Position numbers and translations under genes: made by a program. From assembly GCF_025989185.1 (NCBI RefSeq), contig NZ_JAPDNT010000002.1, forward strand, positions 310,001 to 374,000: 64,000 nucleotides of DNA. The letters are read 5' to 3'. This document shows positions 8,288 to 17,877 of the stretch, in pieces. Origin of the DNA: Limobrevibacterium gyesilva. GTDB taxonomy: Bacteria > Pseudomonadota > Alphaproteobacteria > Acetobacterales > Acetobacteraceae. How positions within the stretch are numbered: position 1 is the first letter of the stretch; each line of letters starts with the position of its first letter. Below the pieces are notes generated by a model, which had not been told where the DNA came from, did not search any database, and saw only the letters and a program-made list of their open reading frames with translations.

Positions 8288-9406
8288 ATGCCCCCGCGCC
8301 CGCCCGCCATCACCGATATCGTTCTGCTCGGCGCCGGCCATGCGCATGTGGAGGTGCTGCGTCAGGCGGCCATGCGCCCCCGGCCCGGCATTCGCTACAC
8401 GCTGGTCGCGCGCGAGGCGGACACGCCGTATTCCGGCATGCTGCCGGGACTGATCCGCGGCGAATACCGTTTCGAGGACGCGCATATCGCCTGTGCGAAG
8501 CTTGCTGCCGCCGCCGGCGCGCGGCTGATCCTGGCCGAGGCCGCCGGCATCGACTTGGCCGCCGGGCAGGTGGCGCTGATGGGAGGGTCACGGGTCGCGT
8601 TCGATCTGCTGTCGGTCGATGTGGGCGGGGTGCCGGACATGCCGGCGGGCGGCGGCATTGCGGTGAAGCCGATCGGGCGGTTCCTCGATCAGTTGGCGGC
8701 GCTGGAGGCGCGGCTGGCGCCCGGCGACCGGGTCGCCGTGGTGGGTGGCGGCGCGGGCGGAACCGAACTGGCGCTGGCCCTGGCCCACCGCTTCGCCGGG
8801 CGGGCGCGCATCGCCCTGGTGAGCCGCGACGCCGAGCCGATCGCGTCCGCCCCGGCTTCTGCGCAGCGCGTGGTGCGCCGGGCGCTGGCGGAGCTGGGGG
8901 TCGCGTTCCTTGGCAATGTCTCGGCCGGGGTGTTCGCCGACGGCACGCTGGCGCTGTCCGACGGCAGCGGGCTGAAGGCGGCCGGCGCGTTATGGGCGAT
9001 CGGCGCCGTGGCGCAGCCTTTCCTGGCGAAGTCGGGCCTGGCCTGCGACGCAGCCGGGTGCATCCGGGTGGACGCGACCTTGCGCAGCGTCAGCGACGCC
9101 CGGGTGTTCGCGGCCGGCGACTGCGCGGCGATCGAGGGCAATCGGCGCCCGAAAGCCGGGGTCTGGGCGGTGCGGGCCGGGCCGCTGCTGGCCGCGAATC
9201 TCCGCCGGGCCGCGGCAGGGCGGAAGCTGCGCCCGTGGCGGCCGCAGCACGACGCCTTGGTGATCCTCGGGCTCGGGGGCGCGCGGGCGGTGGCGTGGCG
9301 GGGCCGCTGGACGCTGAACGGCCGGCTGGCCTGGCTGTGGAAGGACCGGATCGATCGGCGCTGGATGGCGCTGTATCAGCGGCTGCGGCCGGCTGGCGAC
9401 GGGTGA
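8288..9406 (+). CDS. FAD/NAD(P)-dependent oxidoreductase, SelD-N-terminal type
   Basis: A 372-residue pyridine-nucleotide-disulfide-type oxidoreductase of the group that is elsewhere fused to the N-terminus of selenophosphate synthase (TIGR03169 type). It opens with the FAD dinucleotide motif IVLLGAGHAHVEVLRQA, followed by the family hallmark YSGMLPGLIRGEYRFEDAHI. A second nucleotide motif (VAVVGGGAGGTELALALA) lies near residue 155, and VFAAGDCAA near residue 275 closes the FAD site. No SelD or selenium gene is nearby. An earlier in-frame start at 8180 would overlap the divergent DUF1028 gene and add an unconserved basic leader, so the ATG at 8288 is used. Confidence 0.8.
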   Translation: MPPRPPAITDIVLLGAGHAHVEVLRQAAMRPRPGIRYTLVAREADTPYSGMLPGLIRGEYRFEDAHIACAKLAAAAGARLILAEAAGIDLAAGQVALMGGSRVAFDLLSVDVGGVPDMPAGGGIAVKPIGRFLDQLAALEARLAPGDRVAVVGGGAGGTELALALAHRFAGRARIALVSRDAEPIASAPASAQRVVRRALAELGVAFLGNVSAGVFADGTLALSDGSGLKAAGALWAIGAVAQPFLAKSGLACDAAGCIRVDATLRSVSDARVFAAGDCAAIEGNRRPKAGVWAVRAGPLLAANLRRAAAGRKLRPWRPQHDALVILGLGGARAVAWRGRWTLNGRLAWLWKDRIDRRWMALYQRLRPAGDG

Positions 9407-9412
9407 GCGTGG

Positions 9413-10668
<1,256 letters not shown>

Positions 10669-10672
<4 letters not shown>

Positions 10673-11640
10673 GCTGCGGTCTCCTGCAAATGGGGCGTGC
10701 GGGCCGGGCGCTCGACGACCGAGCTGCCGAACAGGCTGCCGGTGAGTTCGGTGAGCAGGCGGGCGCTTTTGCCGCGTTCGTCGAGGAAGGGGTTGAGCTC
10801 GACCACGTCGAGCGAGCCGACGAGGCCGCTGTCGTGCAGCATCTCCATCACCAGATGCGCCTCGCGGTCGCTGGCACCGCCGGGAACGGTGGTGCCGACG
10901 CCGGGGGCCAGCGACGGGTCGAGGAAATCGACGTCCAGGCTGACATGCAGATGGGTGTCCGGGCCGTCGATGTCAGCCAGGATGCGCTGCAGCAGCGCGG
11001 GCACGCCGAACGCGTCGATCAGGCGCATGTCGATGCGGTTGACGCCGTGCGCCGCCAGCGCCTGGCGCTCGCCGGCGTCGACGGAGCGCAGGCCGAGCAG
11101 GTGGATGTCGACGGGGGCGACCGGCACGAACGGACGGTCGCCGAGCAGCGGGCGGAGGGTGGGGTCGCCGCAGAGGAAGGCCGTGGACATCCCGTGCATG
11201 TTGCCGGAAGGGCTGGTCGCCGGCGTGTTGAAGTCGGCATGAGCGTCGATCCAGAGCACGACCAGCTTGCGGCCGGCGGCGCGGCAATGCCGGGCGATGC
11301 CGCTGACGGTGCCCATGGACAGGCTGTGGTCGCCGCCGAGGAAGATCGGCACGCCGCCGCCCTGTGCGAGCGCGAACGCGCGGTCGTGGATGGCGCGGGT
11401 CCAGGCGGCGATGCCGCCGGCATTGCGGCAGGCGGCGGCGGCCGCGGGCAGGCTGGCCGCGACCGGCGCCGGCGGCGCCATGTCGCCATGGTCGACCACA
11501 TGGTGGCCGAGCCCGGCGAGCAGGCCCGGCAGGCCGGCGGTGCGCAAGGCGGCCGGGCCCATGATCGCGCCCGGCTCCCCGGCGCCGAGCTCCAGCGGGA
11601 TGCCCAGCAAGGACAGGTGCGTGGGGCGGCCAGGGGTCAT
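10669..11640 (-). CDS. rocF: arginase
   Basis: Hydrolyses arginine to ornithine and urea in the cytoplasm. The 323-residue protein has all binuclear Mn ligands of the ureohydrolase family: [20 protein letters not shown] (D-x-H-x-D) and SLDVDFLDP (D-x-D). The ATG at 11640 gives the expected N-terminus [21 protein letters not shown]. The frame is open beyond it, but the upstream part overlaps the divergent Lrp gene and is not conserved. It is followed by rocD with a 4-bp overlap. The divergent Lrp/AsnC gene 114 bp away is the likely regulator. Confidence 0.95.
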
Positions 11641-11754
11641 GCGGGGTGGTCCTTCGGGTGCGGGTCGCCCGAGAGGATGACGGATGGCGCTGCTAACAAA
11701 AAGGCAGCGATATGCTATATTTCCGGCAGGAACCGGGCAAAGCGTCAGGCATAA
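11641..11754. promoter_or_regulatory. divergent control region arginase / Lrp-type regulator
   Basis: This 114-bp spacer separates the arginase-rocD operon from the Lrp/AsnC gene. Its middle (about 11690-11722) is markedly more A/T-rich than its surroundings. It contains a GCTGC-10 nt-GCAGC inverted repeat (11689-11693 and 11704-11708) followed by TATGCTATATTT. Lrp-family proteins commonly bind such imperfect dyads in A/T-rich DNA. The site is a candidate only, and no start points can be read. Confidence 0.4.
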
Positions 11755-12201
11755 ATGGCGAAACAGCAGACCGAAGCCGAACTCGACGAGACCGACCGCG
11801 CGTTGATCGCCAGGCTGCGCGACAACAGCCGCATCCCGACGGCCACGCTCGCCCGGCAGCTCGGCGTGTCGCGTGGTACGGTGCAGAACCGGATCGACCG
11901 GCTGGTGGCAAGCGGCATCCTGGTGGGCTTCACGGTGCGGCTGCGCGGCGACGTCGAGACCGGGATGGTGCGTGCCATCACCTCGCTGGAAGTCCGCTCG
12001 ACCGACAACCGCAACGTGGTCGCTGCGCTGAAGCGCAATCCCGAGGTGAGCCGGATCCACTCGACCAGCGGGCGCTGGGACCTGGTGGTGGAGATCCAGG
12101 CCCACGACCTGGCGGCGCTGGACCAGGTGCTGACGCACATCCGCACGATCCCGGCGGTGACCCATTCCGAGACCTGCATCCTGTTGGCAGAACTGCGATA
12201 G
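11755..12201 (+). CDS. Lrp/AsnC family transcriptional regulator
   Basis: A 148-residue Lrp/AsnC regulator. The N-terminal winged HTH covers about residues 10-60 (ELDETDRALIARLRDNSRIP, then TLARQLGVSRGTVQNRIDRL). The C-terminal RAM/AsnC effector domain is seen around VSRIHSTSGRWDLVVEI and PAVTHSETCILLAEL. Being divergent from arginase-rocD, it is probably the arginine- or ornithine-responsive regulator of that operon, as for BkdR/PutR/ArgP-type Lrp proteins next to their targets. The effector is inferred. Confidence 0.9.
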   Translation: MAKQQTEAELDETDRALIARLRDNSRIPTATLARQLGVSRGTVQNRIDRLVASGILVGFTVRLRGDVETGMVRAITSLEVRSTDNRNVVAALKRNPEVSRIHSTSGRWDLVVEIQAHDLAALDQVLTHIRTIPAVTHSETCILLAELR

Positions 12202-12274
12202 GCGGCCGGGGCTGGACGGTCGCGCGTGGGCGGGGGCACTCTGCCGCCCTCGCCCCCTCCACAGGATCTCCCGC

Positions 12275-13354
12275 ATGCGCCAGTACCGGATCGCCTCCAT
12301 TCCCGCCGACGGCATCGGGCCGGAGGTGATCGGCGCCGGGCTGGAGGTGCTGGATGCGCTGGCGGCGCGCGATGGCGGGTTCTCGCTGGCGGTCGATCAT
12401 TACGATTGGGGGTCGGACTACTACCGCAAGCACGGCGTGCTGATGCCGGCGGACGGGCTGGAGCGGCTGAAGGGCGCGGACGCGATCTATTTCGGGGCGG
12501 TCGGCGCGCCCGACATCCCCGATCACGTGACGCTGTGGGGCCTGCGCCTGCCGATCTGCCAGGGCTTCGATCAGTACGCCAATGTGCGGCCCACCCGCAT
12601 CCTGCCCGGCGTGACGTCGCCGTTGCGCGATGCCGGGCCCGAGGATCTCGACTGGCTGATCGTGCGCGAGAACAGCGAGGGCGAGTACGCCGGCCATGGC
12701 GGGCGCGCCCATCGCGGCCTGCCGGAGGAAGTGGCCACCGAGGTCGCGATCTTCACCCGCGTCGGCGTGGAGCGGATCATGCGCTTCGCCTTCGACTGCG
12801 CCCGCAAGCGGCCGCGCAAATTGCTGACCGTGGTGACGAAGTCGAACGCGCAGCGCCACGGCATGGTGTTCTGGGACGAGATCGCGGCCCTGGTCGCGGC
12901 GGATTATCCGGACGTGACCTGGGACAAGGAACTGGTGGACGCCATGACCATGCGCATGGTGCGCAAGCCACAGACGATCGACACGGTGGTGGCGACCAAC
13001 CTGCATGCGGACATCCTGTCCGACCTTGCCGCGGCACTGGCCGGCAGCCTGGGCGTGGCGCCGACCGGCAATGTCGATCCGCAGCGCCGTTATCCCTCGA
13101 TGTTCGAGCCGATCCATGGCTCGGCCTTCGACATCACCGGCAAGGGCATCGCCAATCCGGTGGCGAGCTTCTGGACGGCGTCGATGATGCTGGAGCATCT
13201 GGGCGAGGCCCGCGCCGCCGCCGCGCTGATGACCGCCGTCGAGCAGGTCTGCGCGGCCGGCATCCTGACGCCGGACCTCGGCGGCAAGGCGACGACCAAG
13301 GAGGTGACGCGGGCGATGTGCGAGGCGATCCGCGGCATCAATCTCGCGGGGTGA
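12275..13354 (+). CDS. ttuC: tartrate / D-malate dehydrogenase (decarboxylating family)
   Basis: NAD-dependent beta-decarboxylating dehydrogenase of the isocitrate/isopropylmalate family, tartrate-dehydrogenase branch (TtuC/YeaU). The 359-residue protein starts YRIASIPADGIGPEVIGAGL. It has the branch-specific DHVTLWGLRLPICQGFDQYA and NVRPTRILPG, the substrate-site stretch IVRENSEGEYAGHGGR, and the NAD-binding FEPIHGSAFDITGKGIANP. It likely oxidises D-malate or tartrate to pyruvate or oxaloglycolate derivatives. It follows the Lrp gene by 73 bp and may be its own unit. Discrimination between tartrate and D-malate is not possible here. Confidence 0.88.
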   Translation: MRQYRIASIPADGIGPEVIGAGLEVLDALAARDGGFSLAVDHYDWGSDYYRKHGVLMPADGLERLKGADAIYFGAVGAPDIPDHVTLWGLRLPICQGFDQYANVRPTRILPGVTSPLRDAGPEDLDWLIVRENSEGEYAGHGGRAHRGLPEEVATEVAIFTRVGVERIMRFAFDCARKRPRKLLTVVTKSNAQRHGMVFWDEIAALVAADYPDVTWDKELVDAMTMRMVRKPQTIDTVVATNLHADILSDLAAALAGSLGVAPTGNVDPQRRYPSMFEPIHGSAFDITGKGIANPVASFWTASMMLEHLGEARAAAALMTAVEQVCAAGILTPDLGGKATTKEVTRAMCEAIRGINLAG

Positions 13355-13372
13355 CGGGGGCCGCGGACCGGC

Positions 13373-14164
13373 CTACCGCCAGCCCAGCAGCGCCCGCTCG
13401 ATGCGGCCGATCAGCCAGGATGCGGCGAGGCCGATCGCGCTGAGCACGACGATGCCGGCCATCAGATTGTCCACGTCGTAGAGGTTGCCGGCCGAAAGGA
13501 CGAAGGCGCCGATGCCCTTTTCCGCGCCGATCATCTCGGCGGCCACCAGCAGGACGATGGCGATCGAGGTGGTGATGCGGAAGCCCGACAGGATCGCCGG
13601 CAGCGCGCCGGGCAGCACGATCTTGCGGACGATGGAGCGCCAGGGCAGGCCGAAGGACTGGCCCATGCGGATCAGCCCGCGCGGCACGCCGTCCACCCCG
13701 GCCATGGTGTTGATGACGGTGGGAAAGAACACGCCGAAGGCCAGCGTGGCGATCTTCGATCCCTCGCCGATGCCGAACCAGATGATGAACAGCGGCACCA
13801 GTGCGATCTTGGGAATCGGGAAGAATGCCGATACCACCGCCATCCCCGGGGACCGCGCCAGCGTGAACAGGCCGATGGCGAAGCCCACGACCAGCCCGGC
13901 GACGGTTCCCGCCAGCCAGCCGATCGCCAGCCGTTGCAAGGATGCACCGAGATGCATCCACAGCTCGCCGCTGAGCGCGAGGTCGCGGATGGCGCCGGCG
14001 ATTCCCGCAGGCGTGGACAGGAAGATCGTGGAGATCCAGCCCAGCGAGGCCGCCAGCTGCCACAGCGCCAGCAGCGCGACCAGCGTCGCCACGCCGGCCG
14101 CGGGCACGTCGCGCGGGGCGAAGCCGCGGGCCCGGAAGGGGATCGGTCCGGACAGCCTAGGCAC
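13373..14164 (-). CDS. ABC transporter permease (SsuC/TauC/ThiX type)
   Basis: Inner-membrane permease of an importer for a small organic compound (sulfonate, taurine or pyrimidine-precursor class), with about six membrane segments. The EAA loop region reads LIRMGQSFGLPWRSIVRKIV and is followed by LPGALPAILSGFRI. The GTG at 14164 is preferred because it overlaps the ATPase stop by only 8 bp. An upstream ATG at 14194 would overlap by 38 bp. It is the last gene of the three-gene operon: binding protein, ATPase, permease. Confidence 0.88.
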   Translation of the reverse strand: MPRLSGPIPFRARGFAPRDVPAAGVATLVALLALWQLAASLGWISTIFLSTPAGIAGAIRDLALSGELWMHLGASLQRLAIGWLAGTVAGLVVGFAIGLFTLARSPGMAVVSAFFPIPKIALVPLFIIWFGIGEGSKIATLAFGVFFPTVINTMAGVDGVPRGLIRMGQSFGLPWRSIVRKIVLPGALPAILSGFRITTSIAIVLLVAAEMIGAEKGIGAFVLSAGNLYDVDNLMAGIVVLSAIGLAASWLIGRIERALLGWR

Positions 14165-14939
14165 GCTCCAGCTCCCGGTCGGCTTCGGCGGCATCGGCGC
14201 GGATCAGGTCCCACAGTCGTGTCTCGACGGCCAGCAGGTCGGGATCGGTGGCAGTGCGGCCGGCGATCGGGCGATCGATGCGCAGGATCTCGCGCACGCG
14301 GCCGGGGCGGCGCGACAGCACCACGATCTGCTGGCCGAGCAGAGCTGCTTCCGCGAGGTTGTGGGTGACGTAGGCGACGGTGACGCCGGAGCGGGCGATG
14401 ATCGCGGCCAGCTCGTCCTGCAGCAACCCGCGCGTCTGCGCGTCGAGCGCGGAGAGCGGTTCGTCCATCAACAGCACGGCAGGGCGCACCGCGAGCGCCC
14501 GGGCGATGCCGACGCGCTGGCGCATGCCGCCGGACAGCTGCTTCGGCCAGGCATCGGCGAACCGGGACAGCCCGGTCAGCTCCAGCATCTCCGCCACCCG
14601 GGCGCGGCGCGCGGCCGGCGGCAAGGCGGTGTCTTCCAGCGCGAGCGAAATGTTGCCCGCGACGGTGCGCCACGGCAGCAGCGCGAAATCCTGGAACACG
14701 TAGGTCAGCGGGTTGAGGCAGTCCGGCGCCACCTCGCCGTCCAACCGCACGCTGCCGCCATCCGGGGCGAGCATGCCGCCGAGGATGCCGAGCAGCGTGG
14801 ACTTGCCGCAGCCGGAAGGGCCGACCAGCACCAGCACCTCGCCGGGCGGCACGCTGAGGTCGATCCCTTCCAGCACCGACAGGCCGCGATAGGCGTGGCG
14901 AATGCCCCGCGCCTCCAGCCGGATGGACGAGGCCGTCAT
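14157..14939 (-). CDS. ABC transporter ATP-binding protein (SsuB/TauB type)
   Basis: Cytoplasmic ATPase of the importer, 260 residues. Walker A is GPSGCGKST near residue 38, the signature is LSGGMRQRVGIARAL, and Walker B is VLLMDEPLSALD. The H-loop region reads VAYVTHNLAEAALLG. The N-terminal part (EARGIRHAYRGLSVLEGIDL) is typical of the nitrate/sulfonate/taurine group. It overlaps the binding-protein gene by 4 bp and the permease by about 8 bp, which implies tight co-expression. Confidence 0.92.
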   Translation of the reverse strand: MTASSIRLEARGIRHAYRGLSVLEGIDLSVPPGEVLVLVGPSGCGKSTLLGILGGMLAPDGGSVRLDGEVAPDCLNPLTYVFQDFALLPWRTVAGNISLALEDTALPPAARRARVAEMLELTGLSRFADAWPKQLSGGMRQRVGIARALAVRPAVLLMDEPLSALDAQTRGLLQDELAAIIARSGVTVAYVTHNLAEAALLGQQIVVLSRRPGRVREILRIDRPIAGRTATDPDLLAVETRLWDLIRADAAEADRELERA

Positions 14940-15949
14940 CGCGTCGGCAGAAAGCCGGTGTCGACGATGTCGGCGGGGTCGATCGGGCCCTTCACCATGC
15001 CCTGTGCCTGGAACCAGGCGATCTGGGCCCGCACGTCCTGCACATCGAGCGCCGCGCCCTCGTCGTACCAGCCGATGCCGGCCTTGATCTTCTCGGCGGC
15101 ATTCGGGTCGCCGATGAAGACGTATTTCGCGATGGCCGGGATCGCGGCGTCGGTCTTGGCGTCGACGATCGGCTTGTGCTGGGCGTCGAAGCGCAGGAAG
15201 GCCTCGCGGTAGTCGGCGACGCCGCGCTGGTAGGCGCCGCAGAAAGCCTTCAATGCGGCGGCGCGTTCGGCGATGACCGCGCGCGTGGTGAACAGCGCGG
15301 TAATCTGATAGGGCACGTGGTCGCCGACCCAGCCGATGATGTGCGCCTCGCCGCTGGCGGCGGCCGGGCGGGCCATGGAGGCGATGGCCATGGTGGCGTC
15401 CACCTGGCCGGTGCGGACGGCCGCGACCATGTTGCTGATCTGCTGCAACGGCCGCAGCGTGACGGTCTTGAGGTCGAAGCCCGCGACGTCGGCGAGGCGG
15501 CCGATCATGTAGTGGAACGAGCTGCCGTACTGGGTGATGGCGAAGCTGTGCCCGGCCAGCTTGTCGAGCGAAGTCAGCCCGGCGTCGTAGGCTTTCTTCG
15601 AGACCAGTACGGCGGTGAGGTCATAGCCCTTCTGCTCGTGCAGGCCGCCGCCGATCACCTTCAGCGCGCCCTTGCCGGCCAGGCTGAAGAAGCCGCCGGT
15701 GAGCGCGGTGATGCCGACGTCGATGTCGCCCGCGACCGCCGCCGCGGCGATCGGCTGGGCGGCCTCGAAGAAACGGAACTGGACGTCGAGCCCCGCCTGG
15801 GTGAAGTAGCCACGCTCCTGCGCGAGGTAGAACGGCGCCGGGGAGACCGTGTGCAGCAGGCCAAGGCGAATCGTCTCCGCGGCACGTGCGCCTCTTGCCG
15901 TGAGCGCCGCCGCCATCAGGCCCAGACAGGCCCGTCTGCCCAAATGCAT
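14936..15949 (-). CDS. ABC transporter substrate-binding protein (NMT1/ThiY-SsuA type)
   Basis: Periplasmic binding protein, 337 residues from the chosen start. A twin-arginine-like leader (LGRRACLGLMAAALTARGARA) precedes ETIRLGLLHTVSPAPFYLAQERGYF split by a normal NMT1/SsuA fold. GLDVQFRFFEAAQPI and DIDVGITALTGGF continue the family pattern. The ATG at 15949 has a good GGAGG about 6 nt upstream. The alternative ATG at 15967 has none and adds MRGRDI. It heads the SsuABC-like operon. The ligand (sulfonate, pyrimidine or other small molecule) cannot be told. Confidence 0.85.
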   Translation of the reverse strand: MHLGRRACLGLMAAALTARGARAAETIRLGLLHTVSPAPFYLAQERGYFTQAGLDVQFRFFEAAQPIAAAAVAGDIDVGITALTGGFFSLAGKGALKVIGGGLHEQKGYDLTAVLVSKKAYDAGLTSLDKLAGHSFAITQYGSSFHYMIGRLADVAGFDLKTVTLRPLQQISNMVAAVRTGQVDATMAIASMARPAAASGEAHIIGWVGDHVPYQITALFTTRAVIAERAAALKAFCGAYQRGVADYREAFLRFDAQHKPIVDAKTDAAIPAIAKYVFIGDPNAAEKIKAGIGWYDEGAALDVQDVRAQIAWFQAQGMVKGPIDPADIVDTGFLPTR

Positions 15950-16020
15950 GATATCCCTCCCCCGCATCGATCGCGTCCACTTGCCACAGTTCCCGGCGCC
16001 CGGCCAGAAGGCCGTTGGTA

Positions 16021-16656
16021 TCAGACGAGCGGTGCGGCCAACCCTTCGGCGGCAAAAGTGGCCTGCACCGCGGGGCGTGCCAGCACCCGTTCGGCGAAGG
16101 CGCCCAGCGCCGGCAGCGTGCGCGGTGGCCGCGGCATGCCCCGGCCCCAGCGGAGCAGCATCAGCAGAAACAGGTCAGCGGCGGAGAAAGTCCGGCCCAG
16201 CAGGAACGGGCCGTCGCCCAGCGCGCCCGCGATCCGGTCGAACATGCCGTTCAGGCGCTGCCCGGCGGCGGCCTGCACCGTGGCGGCGGCTGCGGGATCG
16301 AGAACGTGCTCGTGCGGGTAGAACCAGGCGTGATATTCGGCCTGGGGCGTGTTGGTGAGGTGGACCATCCATTTGTAGAACTGCGCCCGCTCGGGCGTGC
16401 CCACCGGCGGCGCCAGGCCGGCTTCGGGATGGCGGTCCACCAGATACAGCGCGATCGCCGCCGTCTCGTACAGCACGAGGTCGCCGTCCACCAGCACGGG
16501 AATGCGTCCGTGCGGATTGAGCTTGAGGTACTCGGGGCTTTTCTGCGCGTCGCGCGTACGGTCGACCAGCCGCAGCTCGAACGCCGCGCCGAGCTCGCGC
16601 AGCAGCATGTGCGGGAACAGGCTGGCATTGCCGGGGTAGTAGTACAGGCTAAGCAT
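16021..16656 (-). CDS. glutathione S-transferase family protein
   Basis: A 211-residue GST. The N-terminal thioredoxin-like domain (1-78) starts MLSLYYYPGNASLFPHMLL and has the glutathione-site stretch LKLNPHGRIPVLVDG plus LYETAAIALYLVDRHP. The helical C-terminal domain (about 85-205) follows, with GPFLLGRTFSAADLFLLML as the family N-capping region. The ATG at 16656 overlaps the phosphatase-like gene by 8 bp and has GAGGAG upstream. A longer frame to 16869 runs antiparallel to nothing useful and is not conserved. The electrophile substrate is unknown. Confidence 0.9.
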   Translation of the reverse strand: MLSLYYYPGNASLFPHMLLRELGAAFELRLVDRTRDAQKSPEYLKLNPHGRIPVLVDGDLVLYETAAIALYLVDRHPEAGLAPPVGTPERAQFYKWMVHLTNTPQAEYHAWFYPHEHVLDPAAAATVQAAAGQRLNGMFDRIAGALGDGPFLLGRTFSAADLFLLMLLRWGRGMPRPPRTLPALGAFAERVLARPAVQATFAAEGLAAPLV

Positions 16657-17122
16657 CACGCTCCTCATTGTTCGTTCGCAACGCATCATACATGCGCCAG
16701 ACCGCATCCGTATCGGATTGCCTGACCGCCTGTTCCTGGGCCGCCGTCTCCACGGCATGCGGATGGTACTGTGCTCGGGTCCACGCGACGGGGTCGGGCA
16801 TGCCCGCGAGCTTCGCCAGCGCCGCGATGATGGTGCCGGTGCGGCCGAAGCCCGCGCGGCAGCCGACATAGACCGGGTCGTCCGGACGTTGCCGCATCAG
16901 CACCAGCAGCCGCGCCAGGCCGAGGCGAAGCTGCGCCTCGGTGGGCGGCTGGAAATCGGGGATGTCGATCCGCAGATCCGCCAGCGGGGCCTTCGCGGAG
17001 CCGGCTTCGAGGCACACCCCGATGGCCGGCGGTGCGTACGAGTCGAAAGGACCGCCGGCGATGCGGCGGTCCCGTCCGAAGAAGCGCAGTGTGACGGCGC
17101 CATTCGGCGCCGACGTTGTCAT
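16649..17122 (-). CDS. dual-specificity/tyrosine phosphatase-like protein
   Basis: A small (157-residue) protein with the cysteine-phosphatase P-loop: VYVGCRAGFGRTGT, that is C-x5-R with Cys88 and Arg94, in the context expected for a DSP/PTP fold. DLRIDIPDFQPP upstream could supply the general acid (Asp53 or Asp56). Its start is 9 bp from the stop of... the livF gene end at 17131, same strand, so it may ride on the Liv operon. It overlaps the GST gene by 8 bp. The substrate (phosphotyrosine, phosphoinositol or a small phosphate ester) is unknown. Confidence 0.75.
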   Translation of the reverse strand: MTTSAPNGAVTLRFFGRDRRIAGGPFDSYAPPAIGVCLEAGSAKAPLADLRIDIPDFQPPTEAQLRLGLARLLVLMRQRPDDPVYVGCRAGFGRTGTIIAALAKLAGMPDPVAWTRAQYHPHAVETAAQEQAVRQSDTDAVWRMYDALRTNNEERDA

Positions 17123-17130
17123 GGCGTGGG

Positions 17131-17877
17131 TCAGGCGGCGACGTCCACCTTGAGCTCGCCGAGATACGCCTCGCGGATCAACGGGTTCACCCGCAGTTCC
17201 GCCGCCGTGCCCGACAGCACCACCGCTCCGGTCTGCAGCACATAGGCGCGATGCGCGATCGACAGCGCCATGTTGGCGTTCTGCTCCACCATGAAGATGG
17301 TGGTGCCCTGCTTGTTGATCTCCTGGATGATGTCGAACACCTGCTCCACATACAGCGGCGACAGGCCCATCGACGGCTCGTCCATGCAGATCAGCCGGGG
17401 GCGCGCCATCAGCGCGCGCCCGATCGCCACCATCTGCTGCTCGCCGCCCGACAGCGTGCCGCCAAGCTGGTTGCGGCGCTCCTTCACGCGGGGGAACAGG
17501 CTGTAGACACGCTCGAGGTCCTCGCTGAACCGGGCCCCGCGCGGCTGCGTGTAGGCGCCCATTTCCAGGTTCTCGTAGACGGTCATGCGCGGGAACAGGC
17601 GCCGCGCCTCCAGCACCGGGGCGATGCCCAATTTCACCCGTTCGCTGGTCGGCAGCTTCTCGATCGGCTTGCCGTCGAAGATCACGGTGCCGGTGGCAGG
17701 TCGTACGATGCCCATGATGGTCTTCATGGTCGTCGACTTGCCGCAGGCATTGCCGCCCAGCAGGCTGACGATCTCGCCCTTGCCGATCGTGTAGTTGACG
17801 TTCTTCAGGGCGTGCAGGTCGCCGTAGTAGGTGTTGACGTTGGTGAATTCCAGCAGCAGTGAACCGTCACGCGACAT
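17131..17877 (-). CDS. livF: branched-chain amino-acid ABC transporter ATP-binding protein LivF
   Basis: Second ATPase of a Liv-type importer. The 248-residue product from the ATG at 17877 starts MSRDGSLLLEFTNVNTYYGD. Walker A is LGGNACGKSTTMKTI, the signature is LSGGEQQMVAIGRAL, and Walker B is LICMDEPSMGLSP. LivF hallmarks are HALKNVNYTIGKGEIV and IQEINKQGTTIFMVEQNA. It overlaps the end of the livMG fusion by 11 bp. An in-frame ATG at 17910 would extend deep into livMG and is less likely. Confidence 0.94.
   Translation of the reverse strand: MSRDGSLLLEFTNVNTYYGDLHALKNVNYTIGKGEIVSLLGGNACGKSTTMKTIMGIVRPATGTVIFDGKPIEKLPTSERVKLGIAPVLEARRLFPRMTVYENLEMGAYTQPRGARFSEDLERVYSLFPRVKERRNQLGGTLSGGEQQMVAIGRALMARPRLICMDEPSMGLSPLYVEQVFDIIQEINKQGTTIFMVEQNANMALSIAHRAYVLQTGAVVLSGTAAELRVNPLIREAYLGELKVDVAA

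Noticed and set aside
5484-8453. 989-codon plus-strand open frame
   Set aside because: It lies opposite the peptide-type transporter and DUF1028 genes, all of which have clear family motifs. The translation has no recognisable domain.
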